Assembly: GCA_024407875.1 (NCBI GenBank)
Contig: JAKSVT010000003.1
Coordinates: 1 to 64,000 of the forward strand
Reading direction: 5' to 3'
DNA from: Alphaproteobacteria bacterium
Lineage (GTDB): Bacteria > Pseudomonadota > Alphaproteobacteria > CAAGCB01 > CAG-977
DNA: 64,000 nt
The first letter of the stretch is position 1. Each line of letters starts with the position of its first letter. The position numbers and the translations under genes are program-made. Of this stretch, positions 28,145 to 38,100 are shown piece by piece. The notes under the pieces were generated by a model. It was not told the DNA's origin. It saw only the letters and a program-made list of their open reading frames with translations, and searched no databases.

Positions 28145-29233
28145 TTATTCCTTAAAAGTATCTACTAATTTTTCAGTCTCTTCTACTAAATCTGATACAC
28201 TTCTTTTTAAAAATCCATGATTCCATTCAACTATGCAATCAGATAACCCTAATTTTCCATCCTTTAATAACGCCAATTTTCCCGAATATCCATTAGATTT
28301 AACCAATTCAGATAGTCTTGGCTTTATTCCTTCTAAGATATCGGGATTTATTTTTAAAGTGATTTTAGGCTCTTCTCTTAAAAAATGGAAGTTTTTTTCT
28401 AACATATTTACAATTTCATCGATACCATGGTCTTTTTCTAAAGTAGGAAAAAGCTTTTTTATTATAGATAATGCTAAATTTGTTGTAGTATCAAAAGAAT
28501 TGTTTGCACTGTTAGATATTAATTCGCCTTGTTTATCAATTTCTTCACAAATATGACTTAAAGAGTTCTGTATTGATGTTTCATTAGCTTGTTGTGCGTC
28601 ATTTGTTCCTAAAGCATATCCATCAGCTTTTCCTTTGTTATAAGCTTCTTCTTTTGTTGCTTCAATGGCTTCATTTAGTCTAGCTTCAAGTTCTTCTTTT
28701 GTATAAAGTAGGCCTTGTTTTCTTAATTCATTTACAGGTTCAGGCAAGACTTCTTTTTTAGGCTCTTCTTGAGGAACTTCATTATCTGTAGTCTCTTCTT
28801 TTGCATCAGTTGAGACTAAATTTTCATCTGCTGACTTGGGTTCTTCTTGGTAGATTTCTTGAGAAGTTTCGTTATTTTCTTGAATAGCAGGTTCTTCTAT
28901 GGAAGGCTTTTTTTCCTCATGGAGTTCATCATCAAGCTTTTTTTCTTCTTCTAATTCTGTCTTTGATTTAGAATGCTTTCCAATATTAACACGATCTTCA
29001 GTAATTTGACCTTCAGTTCTTAATTTTTTAATTTCATCAGTATCTAAATCTTTATCAGTATCTAATACTAATTTTGAGTTTATAGATCCTAATAAATCAG
29101 AGATACTTATCATTCCAGATGGAGTTTCCTCTTTTTTGCCTGAAGAATTTTCTTCTAGTTCAGGTACAAATTCATAAACTTCATCCGGATCATCAAAATC
29201 ACGATCGAACATAAATCGTAACTTATCTGCCAT
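28145..29233 (-). CDS. fliH: FliH-like flagellar assembly protein (FlbE)
   Basis: A 362-residue protein. The first about 190 residues are strongly acidic and repetitive (many EE, KK and PE stretches). From about residue 190 there is a coiled coil and a C-terminal FliH/V-ATPase-E-like domain (HFLREEPKITLKINPDILEGI). FliH regulates FliI and docks it to FliN. The position between fliG and fliN equals flbE of Caulobacter. The long acidic N-terminus makes it larger than most FliH proteins. Confidence 0.8.
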   Translation of the reverse strand: MADKLRFMFDRDFDDPDEVYEFVPELEENSSGKKEETPSGMISISDLLGSINSKLVLDTDKDLDTDEIKKLRTEGQITEDRVNIGKHSKSKTELEEEKKLDDELHEEKKPSIEEPAIQENNETSQEIYQEEPKSADENLVSTDAKEETTDNEVPQEEPKKEVLPEPVNELRKQGLLYTKEELEARLNEAIEATKEEAYNKGKADGYALGTNDAQQANETSIQNSLSHICEEIDKQGELISNSANNSFDTTTNLALSIIKKLFPTLEKDHGIDEIVNMLEKNFHFLREEPKITLKINPDILEGIKPRLSELVKSNGYSGKLALLKDGKLGLSDCIVEWNHGFLKRSVSDLVEETEKLVDTFKE

Positions 29234-29264
29234 TTATAAATTCCTATAAACTCATATATTAAGA

Positions 29265-30299
29265 CTAGTAAACTACTTGGCCATCTTCACCATCATCCAA
29301 GACGATGATTGTACCTTCATCTTTCAAGCGTTTAGCAACAGCCAATACACTTTGTTGTGCTGCATCGATATCTCTTAATCTCATCATAGGCAAAGCTTTG
29401 ATGTTTTCTTCCATCATCTGACGTTGACGTTGAGACATAGATTCGAAGAACAAATTGCGCAAGATTTCTGAAGCGCCCTTCAAAGCCTTTGCCAAATCTG
29501 TAGCATCTGCTTGTTCGATCAAAGATGCAATACCTTGAGGTGGAACACGAGTAAGGTCTTCGAATCTGAACATGAATTTTTGAATCTTTTCTGCTGCTTG
29601 AGAGTTTCTTTCTGTTAAAGCATTTAAGAACTTTGAAGACTTTTCTTGATCCATTGAGTTGAAGATATGAGCAACAAATTCGTGAGGTTCTTGTCTTTGT
29701 GCATGTGTTAAGTTTGACATGAATTCAGCACGCAATGTTTTTTCAACGTTGTCTAAAACATCTTTTTGAATTGCATCGATTTGAAGTAAACGGAAAATTA
29801 CTTCTAATGCTAAGTCTTGTTTAAAGTTAAATAAGTTAACTAAAACACGGCCGGCATGATCAGCTTTAATCTTTGATAAAATAACGGCAATTGTTTGTGG
29901 GTATTCGTTTTTCAAATAGTTCGATAAAATTTGATCTGGAATATTGCCAAGTTTTTCCCACATGGTTTTACCTTTAGGACCATTCAAGTCATCTAACAAC
30001 ATTTGAGCTTGATCAGAGCTAAATGCTGATTCCAACAATTTTCTCGTTGTGTTGTAGTTACCTACTGTACCTGATTGACCTGTTGCGTGTTCAGCAAATT
30101 CACGAAAAATCTTTTCGATATCTTTTGGAAGAACGTGTCCGATTTCGTTCATGGTTCCTGTAACTTCACGAACTTCATCCATTTCCAATCTTTTTAATAC
30201 CTCAGCTGCAACTGAGTCTGGTAAAGACATTAAAAACACAGCAGCCTTTTGAGGGCCTGTCATCATTTCATATGTTATGGTAGCTTTACTTCCAGCCAT
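29265..30299 (-). CDS. fliG: Flagellar motor switch protein FliG
   Basis: A 344-residue FliG with the usual three domains. The middle domain contains NEYPQTIAVILSKIKADHAGRVL. The C-terminal torque domain contains MFRFEDLTRVPPQGIASLIEQ and carries charged residues that meet the stator. It binds FliF by its N-terminus and the MotA ring by its C-terminus. It lies 23 bases downstream of fliF. Confidence 0.97.
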   Translation of the reverse strand: MAGSKATITYEMMTGPQKAAVFLMSLPDSVAAEVLKRLEMDEVREVTGTMNEIGHVLPKDIEKIFREFAEHATGQSGTVGNYNTTRKLLESAFSSDQAQMLLDDLNGPKGKTMWEKLGNIPDQILSNYLKNEYPQTIAVILSKIKADHAGRVLVNLFNFKQDLALEVIFRLLQIDAIQKDVLDNVEKTLRAEFMSNLTHAQRQEPHEFVAHIFNSMDQEKSSKFLNALTERNSQAAEKIQKFMFRFEDLTRVPPQGIASLIEQADATDLAKALKGASEILRNLFFESMSQRQRQMMEENIKALPMMRLRDIDAAQQSVLAVAKRLKDEGTIIVLDDGEDGQVVY

Positions 30300-30322
30300 T
30301 GTTATATCTTCCTTCTATTTAG

Positions 30323-31942
30323 CTATTTATTGCCTTTTGTGTATAGCCATTCTCGAATAATATCAACAGCCGTTTCTGGGTGTTCTTCAATTAATTCACT
30401 AATACGTTTTGATGTAGATGATCCTACTCTGTTTTCTACTTTTGCAATATCAATCAAATCGTCTAATTTATCACTATCTGTCAATGCTGTTCCTCCAGGT
30501 CCTGCAAGAGACTTTTGTTCTCCATCTGGGCCCATAATCAATTTTTCTTCGTCGTCATCATTAGATTGTTCAAACGCTTTAACAACTAAAGGCCTTACAA
30601 CTAATAAGATTACTAATACAGAAACAATTGCTACGCCAATACCTTCAACCATTTTCATAACTTCCGCTTTTGTGAAACCCATAAATAATACAGGATCTTC
30701 TAATCGTAAAAGATCTTCAGGATTGAAGAACTGCATATTAACAATATCTACTACGTCGCCTCTATCAGCATCATAGCCAACAGCGCTTCTTGTTAATGTA
30801 GCTAATTGTTCGAGTTCTTCTTCGGTTCTTGGAATATACTCTTTTGATCCATCTGGATTCATTTTGTAATTTCCATCAACAATTACAGCAACACTAATAC
30901 GTTTTATGATTCCTTGTTTACGTATTTGACTTGTTGTCTTTTTAGAGATTTCGTAATTGTTTGTTTCTTTCGTTCTATTTGCTTGAGATTGAACTTGATT
31001 TATATTCTTTCCTTCAGCATCAGGAATGTTTTCTTGAACACTTACAATAGGTTCTCTTTCATCTGTTTTAGATGTTTCTTCTTCTGTAACTGATGAACGC
31101 AAAACTTGTTCATCTGGATTATATGTCTCGTTATTAATTACTATTTGGTCAAAATCCATATCTAAAGTTACAGTTACCAAAACTTTTTCTTGTCCAACGG
31201 ATTGTGCCAATAATTTTTGAACAGCTTGACGCAAACGTCTTTCTTGGTCTCTACGCATTTCTTCATTAGAGTTCATTTGTGCTTGTTCATCATCTTCGTA
31301 GTTGCTTGTTAATAAAGCTCCTGTTGTATCCATAATAGAAACGCTCTTTGTTTCCATTTTTGGTACAGCAGCGGCAACTAATTTTTGAATTGCTTCAACA
31401 TTTTTAGGAGTTAACTTAAATTTTTCTTCCATTCTAATAATTACGGAAGCAGATGGCTTTTGTTCATCTTTGGAAAATAATTCTCTTTGTGGTAAAACTA
31501 AGTGAACTCTGGCTGTTTTAACGTGATCAATAGCGCCGATAGTTCTTGATAATTCTCCTTCTAAAGCACGAAGCATTTGTAATTTTAATACTTCTTGACC
31601 AACGCCAGGTGATTGAGCTTTATCGAAAATTTCATAGCCTACAACGCTACCTGCACCAACAGTTTCTGCTAATTGTACACGAAGCTTTAAAGCCGTTTCA
31701 ATTGGAACTAAAATTTCAGTTCCGGATTTTGTTAAACGGTATTCAACGTTTTGCTCTTCTAATTTTGTAATAATTTTTTTAGCGTCAGCTGTGTCTAATT
31801 CATTGAAAAGAACAGCCATTTCTTTTTTGCCTAAGTTTGTTGCTAAGAAAATCAAAAAGCCCATTAAAAACAAGGCTACCGCGCAAAGGGCAACAATTTT
31901 AGATGTTCCTAAATTTTTTAAACTAGTTAGAAAAGAATTCAT
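30323..31942 (-). CDS. fliF: Flagellar MS-ring protein FliF
   Basis: A 539-residue FliF: transmembrane helix at about 18-38, a periplasmic YscJ-like ring-building region with TARVHLVLPQRELFS, a second helix at about 440-462 (GIGVAIVSVLVILLVVRPLV), and a C-terminal FliG-binding tail. It builds the MS ring in the inner membrane. It is the first gene of the fliF-flhA operon; no sigma-54 element faces it, so a CtrA- or sigma-70-type promoter is more likely in the 31943-32207 gap. Confidence 0.97.
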   Translation of the reverse strand: MNSFLTSLKNLGTSKIVALCAVALFLMGFLIFLATNLGKKEMAVLFNELDTADAKKIITKLEEQNVEYRLTKSGTEILVPIETALKLRVQLAETVGAGSVVGYEIFDKAQSPGVGQEVLKLQMLRALEGELSRTIGAIDHVKTARVHLVLPQRELFSKDEQKPSASVIIRMEEKFKLTPKNVEAIQKLVAAAVPKMETKSVSIMDTTGALLTSNYEDDEQAQMNSNEEMRRDQERRLRQAVQKLLAQSVGQEKVLVTVTLDMDFDQIVINNETYNPDEQVLRSSVTEEETSKTDEREPIVSVQENIPDAEGKNINQVQSQANRTKETNNYEISKKTTSQIRKQGIIKRISVAVIVDGNYKMNPDGSKEYIPRTEEELEQLATLTRSAVGYDADRGDVVDIVNMQFFNPEDLLRLEDPVLFMGFTKAEVMKMVEGIGVAIVSVLVILLVVRPLVVKAFEQSNDDDEEKLIMGPDGEQKSLAGPGGTALTDSDKLDDLIDIAKVENRVGSSTSKRISELIEEHPETAVDIIREWLYTKGNK

Positions 31943-32156
31943 TTTGCAAATCCAAATATTTACACTTATTCTAAGCTATAATATCGAAATTAGTTTAAAA
32001 ATCTATTATAATTTTCATTTTTTTTGCTTTTTTCTAGTAATTTTGATGATTTTTTTGTTTTTGTCTTAATTTTTGTAAAAATATATATTTTTAATCTTAA
32101 AATTTTTATGTTTTTTAACGTTAAATTATATCAATTTTTAATGTTTGATTTTTGAA

Positions 32157-32174
32157 TTGGCATAGAATTTGCAT
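32157..32174 (+). promoter_or_regulatory. Sigma-54 (RpoN) promoter of the fliK-flgD-flgE operon
   Basis: TTGGCATAGAATTTGCAT matches the -24/-12 consensus: GG at 32159-32160 and GC at 32171-32172 are separated by exactly 10 bases, with TGGCA and TTGCA boxes. Initiation would fall near 32184, leaving a leader of about 24 bases with a GAGGTG SD before fliK. The upstream activator FlbD is encoded in the window. The rest of the 31943-32156 gap is AT-rich with no other clear signal. Confidence 0.85.
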
Positions 32175-32207
32175 CTTTATAACTAAATTTAATGTGCGAG
32201 GTGTGCC

Positions 32208-34226
32208 ATGGATTTATCGTTGTTTAATGTTTTGATTAGTACAAATAATGTAGATGCGGCTAATTCTATGCCGTTTGGCGTATCTCCTTTGCCAGAAAAT
32301 CAAGATCAAACACTCGCTGAGGGAGTGGGCAAAAGTGATGCATTTTTAAAGATTTTAGAAAATGCAAAATTAAATAAAACGGATAGTTCTAGTGAAATTG
32401 TATTCAATTCTATGAGTGCTAGTGCTGAAAATGGTAAAAATGCTAGATTGATAGCTGCAGGTCGTGAAGTTACAAAAGATACAAAAATTGTTAAATTGTC
32501 TATTAAAAGAACACGTCCTTCAGAAATGTATGCTGATAAAAGAACTTTACGTAGAATTGAAAACGCTCAAAGAAGAGAAGTAGCTAAAGCAAGTGATGAA
32601 ACTGTTCCTCAAAGTGAATTTAGTACGTTTAGTTCTCAAACTGTTGAGGATACTTATAATTTAGTTGAACAACCACAAATGGTTCAAAATAATGAGGTTG
32701 TAACTACTAAACAAGGTGTTGAATTTAAAAATGATTTAGCTTGTGCTGATAATTTTAACATGGAAAATTCTTCTCATGAACCAACACAATTTTTTGTTTC
32801 TGAAAATGGTCGTATTGAGATTAAAGATAATGAAGTTGAATTAAAGGTTGAAGAGAATAATAATCCTAAACAAATTCATTTTGGAAAAAAAGAAATTAAA
32901 ACAAAAGATGTATCAGAATTACCTGAAAATATTGATGCTATATCTTCTCAGGTTATAAGTGTAAAAACTAATGAAATGAATAAATTAAATATCGAAGATG
33001 TAAAAATACACTTACCTGAAGATATTAAAGAAGCTAAAGTAAATGAAAGTGAAAAAGTAATTGAAAATGTTAACGATAATTTTGTTGATGAAAATAATGT
33101 TGAGACTAAAGAAACGAATTTTGAACCTTTAGTTAATGAAAATAAGAAAAGTGAAAATAAAACTCCAATTAAAGCAGAAAATCATAAAACTGTTAAGGTC
33201 GATAATGATGTCCAAATAGATAATGAACAAGAAATTGATTCCCAGTTTGATTTTGATAACAAGGAATCTTTTACCCAGTTAGATACAAAAACAAAACATC
33301 ATCAAGCTGCTATTATATCTGAAATGCTTCCTGAGGATGTTAATGTTAATATAAAAGTTCAAACTTTTGGCTTTTCAGAAAAATTAAATAAAAAAGATGT
33401 CGGCGAAAAACATGATACTAGAGATGCTTTAGTAGAACAAAAGAAAGATACTTTTGATACAAATGCTTTATTTAAAAATGTTGAACAAAAAGATGAAGCA
33501 TCTAAAACAAATGTTAATGAAAAACATGAAGAATTGTTCAAATCATTAGATGGAAAAGCTATAAATAATACACAAACTAAATCAAATGATGATTTTACTA
33601 AATTAGTTTTACCTACAATGAACAATGTAGAAAAGGTTGAAAATACAACTACGGTACAAGCAGCAAAAGCTGGCGTTTCTATGGTCGGTGAAACAAATAA
33701 TGTTCAAACAAATGTTTTAGCAGAAGGCCAAAAGAATTTAAAAACATCTCCAAATGCGCAAAAAACTAATAATCAGCCTCAAATGCAAAAACAAACATAT
33801 GAATTAGCTGATCAAATTAAAGTTAAGATTACAAAAGCTTTAAAATCAGGAATAAGCCGTGTTGAGGTTATTTTAAAACCAAAAGAATTAGGAACTGTAA
33901 AAGTTCAAATTGTAACAAAAGATGGAAGAACGGATATTCATTTAGTTGCTTCACGTGAAGAAACAATGAAAGTTTTATCTAATGATATTCAAGTATTAAA
34001 ACAATCACTAGCTGATGCTGGTATGAATATGGAAAACAGTACGTTTTCGTTTAGTTATGCAGGTCAATTTGCTGAAAAAAATAATCAACAAAATCAAGGA
34101 AATGATGCTGATAATAAAAAAATGGCACGGGATTTGCATGATGATAAACAGATAGCAGAAGTATCTGCAACAGAACAAAAAGCCACGACGGTTTTAGGCA
34201 ATCACGCTTTAAACATTCGGGTGTAG
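32208..34226 (+). CDS. fliK: Flagellar hook-length control protein FliK
   Basis: A 672-residue protein. The first about 520 residues are low-complexity, rich in Asn, Lys, Glu and Val, as expected for the disordered ruler part. About residues 525-610 form the FliK C-terminal substrate-switching domain (VEVILKPKELGTVKVQI then the LKQSLADAGMN region). FliK measures the hook and switches export from hook to filament. The first gene behind the sigma-54 promoter and next to flgD and flgE, which fits. It is longer than E. coli FliK (about 400). Confidence 0.88.
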   Translation: MDLSLFNVLISTNNVDAANSMPFGVSPLPENQDQTLAEGVGKSDAFLKILENAKLNKTDSSSEIVFNSMSASAENGKNARLIAAGREVTKDTKIVKLSIKRTRPSEMYADKRTLRRIENAQRREVAKASDETVPQSEFSTFSSQTVEDTYNLVEQPQMVQNNEVVTTKQGVEFKNDLACADNFNMENSSHEPTQFFVSENGRIEIKDNEVELKVEENNNPKQIHFGKKEIKTKDVSELPENIDAISSQVISVKTNEMNKLNIEDVKIHLPEDIKEAKVNESEKVIENVNDNFVDENNVETKETNFEPLVNENKKSENKTPIKAENHKTVKVDNDVQIDNEQEIDSQFDFDNKESFTQLDTKTKHHQAAIISEMLPEDVNVNIKVQTFGFSEKLNKKDVGEKHDTRDALVEQKKDTFDTNALFKNVEQKDEASKTNVNEKHEELFKSLDGKAINNTQTKSNDDFTKLVLPTMNNVEKVENTTTVQAAKAGVSMVGETNNVQTNVLAEGQKNLKTSPNAQKTNNQPQMQKQTYELADQIKVKITKALKSGISRVEVILKPKELGTVKVQIVTKDGRTDIHLVASREETMKVLSNDIQVLKQSLADAGMNMENSTFSFSYAGQFAEKNNQQNQGNDADNKKMARDLHDDKQIAEVSATEQKATTVLGNHALNIRV

Positions 34227-34244
34227 AGGGAAAGGATTAGAAAG

Positions 34245-35072
34245 ATGACTACGACAGCGACAGGTATTCAGACGCTTTCGAATGCTGTATCTAACGGAAC
34301 AGATTCGTCGTCTTCAAAAACAAAATTGTTCGATGATATGCAAGCGTTCTTGTATTTGCTTACACAACAATTGCAATATCAGGATCCATTGGACCCAATG
34401 GATACAGCAGAATATACCAATCAATTGGTACAATATGCTGAAGTTGAACAATCTATTCAACAGAACTCATATTTAGAGACTATCATTAATCAAAATATTA
34501 ATGCTATGTCAGCTCAATCTGTTAATTACATGGATAAAACAGTTCAAGCTTTATCTGATAAAGTTCCTTTACAAGACGGATATGCAAAATTTGCCTACGT
34601 ATTAGAAGATGATGCACAAAATTGTACAGTAACAATTACAGATGCTTCAGGCAACTATGTAAAAAGTATTAATACGGAAACAACATCTGGCCGTCATGAG
34701 TTATCATGGGATGGTAAAGATAATAATGGTAATCAATTACCTGATGGGGCATATAAGATTATTGTTACAGCTTCAAATCATTCTGGTGAAACAGTTGGTG
34801 TTAAAAAATATGCTTACGGTAAAGTTACGGGTGTTGCATATGATGGTGCTGATGTGGCTGTAGCAATGGGTGATGTTGCAGTAGATATGAATAGTGTTGT
34901 GGCTATCCATCCAAATTCAATTTTAGATCATGGAAATTCACAACAAAGAGCTGCAACAGATGAAATCTTAGACAAAGTTGAAGAGATTTCTCAAAACGTT
35001 GCTCAATTCGTAAATCAATATAATACAAATTTAGATAATAAAACCTCAGGAACGGCTGATGCCGCTGTCTAA
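34245..35072 (+). CDS. flgD: Flagellar hook cap protein FlgD
   Basis: A 275-residue FlgD: N-terminal export region, then FLYLLTQQLQYQDPLDPMD, the family signature (about residues 37-55), then the FlgD Ig-like domain with GRHELSWDGKDNNGNQLPDG. It scaffolds polymerisation of the hook protein. It lies 19 bases after fliK and 30 bases before flgE. Confidence 0.95.
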   Translation: MTTTATGIQTLSNAVSNGTDSSSSKTKLFDDMQAFLYLLTQQLQYQDPLDPMDTAEYTNQLVQYAEVEQSIQQNSYLETIINQNINAMSAQSVNYMDKTVQALSDKVPLQDGYAKFAYVLEDDAQNCTVTITDASGNYVKSINTETTSGRHELSWDGKDNNGNQLPDGAYKIIVTASNHSGETVGVKKYAYGKVTGVAYDGADVAVAMGDVAVDMNSVVAIHPNSILDHGNSQQRAATDEILDKVEEISQNVAQFVNQYNTNLDNKTSGTADAAV

Positions 35073-35102
35073 AACAAAGAAATTTTTTAAGGAGTAAAAA
35101 CA

Positions 35103-38100
35103 ATGAGTTTATTTGGTGCTTTAAAAACAGGTGTTTCAGGATTAACGGCTCAATCTTCTTCAATGACCATTATTTCTGATAATATTGCGAACGTAAATAC
35201 AGTTGGCTATAAAGCTAATTCTGCAAGCTTTTCAACTTTAGTTACAAAACAAACATCTTCAACAAATTATTCTAGTGGTGGTGTTTTCTGCCGTGTACGT
35301 GAAGGTATTGATGCACAAGGTTTGTTGTCATCAACATCTAACGCAACAGATATTGCTATTTCTGGGGATGGTTTCTTTGTAACAACAGCCGTAAGTGTAC
35401 CTGACGGTGATGATATGTATTCATATACACGTGCAGGTTCCTTTGGTATTGATAAAGAAGGTTATTTGGTTAACGAAAATGGCCAATATTTACAAGCATG
35501 GACTTTAATGAGCTATGATGGTACATCTACAGCAAATACAATTACTGTAAACAACAATACCTATATGAAAGCTTATACAGATACAAGAGGTAAAACGGTT
35601 TATATTAATGATAACATCATTGATGCTGAAAACTTGCAAGCTGTTAACTTAAATCGTATTGGTGGTACAGCTCAAGAAACAACAGAAATTCAATTCGGTG
35701 CTAACTTACCAGCTGACGATCCTATTTTTGATCCAGGTAATCCTGAAGCTGGTGGTCGTTATACATCTGCTGTATTAATGTATGACTCTTTAGGTAATTC
35801 TCACAACGTTGAAATGATCTTTACAAAGACAGGTACAGGAGCATGGGACGTTGATATGGGATTGCCAACAGGGGTATCATCATTAGTTTCTTACTCAAAT
35901 GCAGAATCAACAAATGATGCAAGTCCAGATGTTTATGCTGCAGCAGCTCAATTAGAATTCAATAAAATTCCATCAAACCACTCAACAATTGGTATTGAAA
36001 TTGAGGGAATTAACTATGTATTTGAATTCTCTTCAGATGGAACAAAATCATATAATCCATTACCAAATGAACAAGTTATTATGGTTGATACTTCAGCTGG
36101 TATTGTAACAGTAGAAGATGCTGTAAAAGCTTTATATACTGAAATGCAAGGAATTTTACCAGGAGCAGGTAGATTTTCTATGGGCTCAAATGGTATGTCA
36201 ATTCAAGTACGTCAATCAACAGCAGGTTCATCTGTAAGATTTAATTGTTCTGGATGTTATGCTTGTTTACAATCTCAAACAAATCCAGATCCACAAACAG
36301 GTATTGCAACAGGTTATTTTGAAATGCCTGAGATCGACTGGGATGTAAAAAATACAGCACGTATTGAATTTACATCAACGAAGTCAAGCGACTACTTAAA
36401 CAAAACTATTACTCTTGGCCAAAATATTTATAAATTTACAAATAAAGATGAAGTTTCTGATGGTATAATTTGCGTAAATATTGATAGTGCTGTTGATAGA
36501 GTAACAAATACTGTTGACGTAGTTAAAATGGTTGGTTTGTTAAAAGCAAAAATCAATGATATAGAATTGGATCCAGAACGCTTTATAGCAAGTGGTTCAA
36601 CATTAGAAATTGAACCAAATCCAACAGGTGAAAATATTTTATTAAATACAAGTGCTGGTTCAGCTTTAGTATTTACATGTAATATTTTAGCATCATATGC
36701 TAACCAAGTTGTAAATATTAATGGCAAACAATATAAATTTATTAAAGATGATTCTCATGCAACAGGTGATGTTGATGGTGATACAGTATTTGTAAGCTTG
36801 GCAGGATTAGCTGGTCAAGATAGAACAGATGCATTGCCAATAGCTGTTGTTAATGAACTTAAAAATGCAATTGATGCTTACTATGCAAAGAATAATGACT
36901 TTGATACAGCAAACTATTTTGCTATTAAAGGAAATAAGATTACTGCAGCATCTGATGATATGAGCATGAGTGTTGAATCTATTCCTTCTTATAAAAAGAC
37001 ATTAACATTTAGTGAAACTAATGCAAAAAATTATGATAATAAGACAATTGATATTGATGGAATAACATATAGATTTTCTTTATGGGATCAAACAGGTACT
37101 GAAGCTGATGGTACAGTAACAGTAGGTTTGTTAGATAAGGGAGCTATTAGTACAGAAAAATTAGATTTCGTATCTAGTGATGGTGTATTCCATTTTGATA
37201 AAAATCTTGTAGGTAAAAACCTAACAATAGGTAACAAAATTTACGGATTTAAGAAATATGGAGCTATTTCAGGAAATGAAATTGCTTTAGTCCAAGATCA
37301 ACAAATTAAATTAGATAGTGTAGCAGCGGGTGATACATTAGTAATTAAAGGAACAACATACACATTTAAAAATAATGCAGATGCTTCTGTAAAAACAGAT
37401 GTTTATAAGAGTGATGCTACACATTGTTGTATTGCTAATGGAAGAACATTTGAAATTCCTGATAAAACAGGTACTGGTACAATTACATATACTTTCTATG
37501 ATCCAGCAAATTATGAAGCACATAAGACAGAAGATAACGTGTTTAAAGTAGATTATACAGGTTTGGATTTGGGAACAGAAAATGGTGTGCAAGCAGCTTT
37601 GGCACGTACATCTAACTATTTAAAGAGTTTGATGTCTGCATTACCTGATAGTTTAGGCAAATCATCAGTATCAGAAACAGCAAGCACAGTTTCTTTATCA
37701 TTCTCTCCATATTGCTATGTTGATTTAGATACATCAAATTTAGGAGAAACATTCTCAAGAAATATTAATAAGTTAGATAGCAATACTCCAGCTTCATATT
37801 CAGATGGGACAACAGTAAACTTATCAGGAACAACGCTTGGAAAAATTACAGGAACAGGAAGTTTTTCAAATGGAGCAGTTGGTACTGAAGGAAATACTGA
37901 AGATGGTTCAATTAAAAATGTAACTGAATATATGACAAATTCACTTAAGACATTAGCTACGTTAACAGGAGGTAGTTATAGTGCAGGTGTAATTACATAT
38001 AATGATAGTAACTGCTTAAAATTAGAAAAGGCTGCATCTATCGGTGATGATGTTTGTGCAATTAGTTTAACAACAACATCTAATGCAGCAATGAATGCTT

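Noticed and set aside
31943-32156. Sigma-54 or CtrA site for fliF in the divergent gap
   Set aside because: No GC-N10-CC pattern faces fliF, and TTAA pairs lack the seven-base spacing. AT-richness makes looser matches meaningless.
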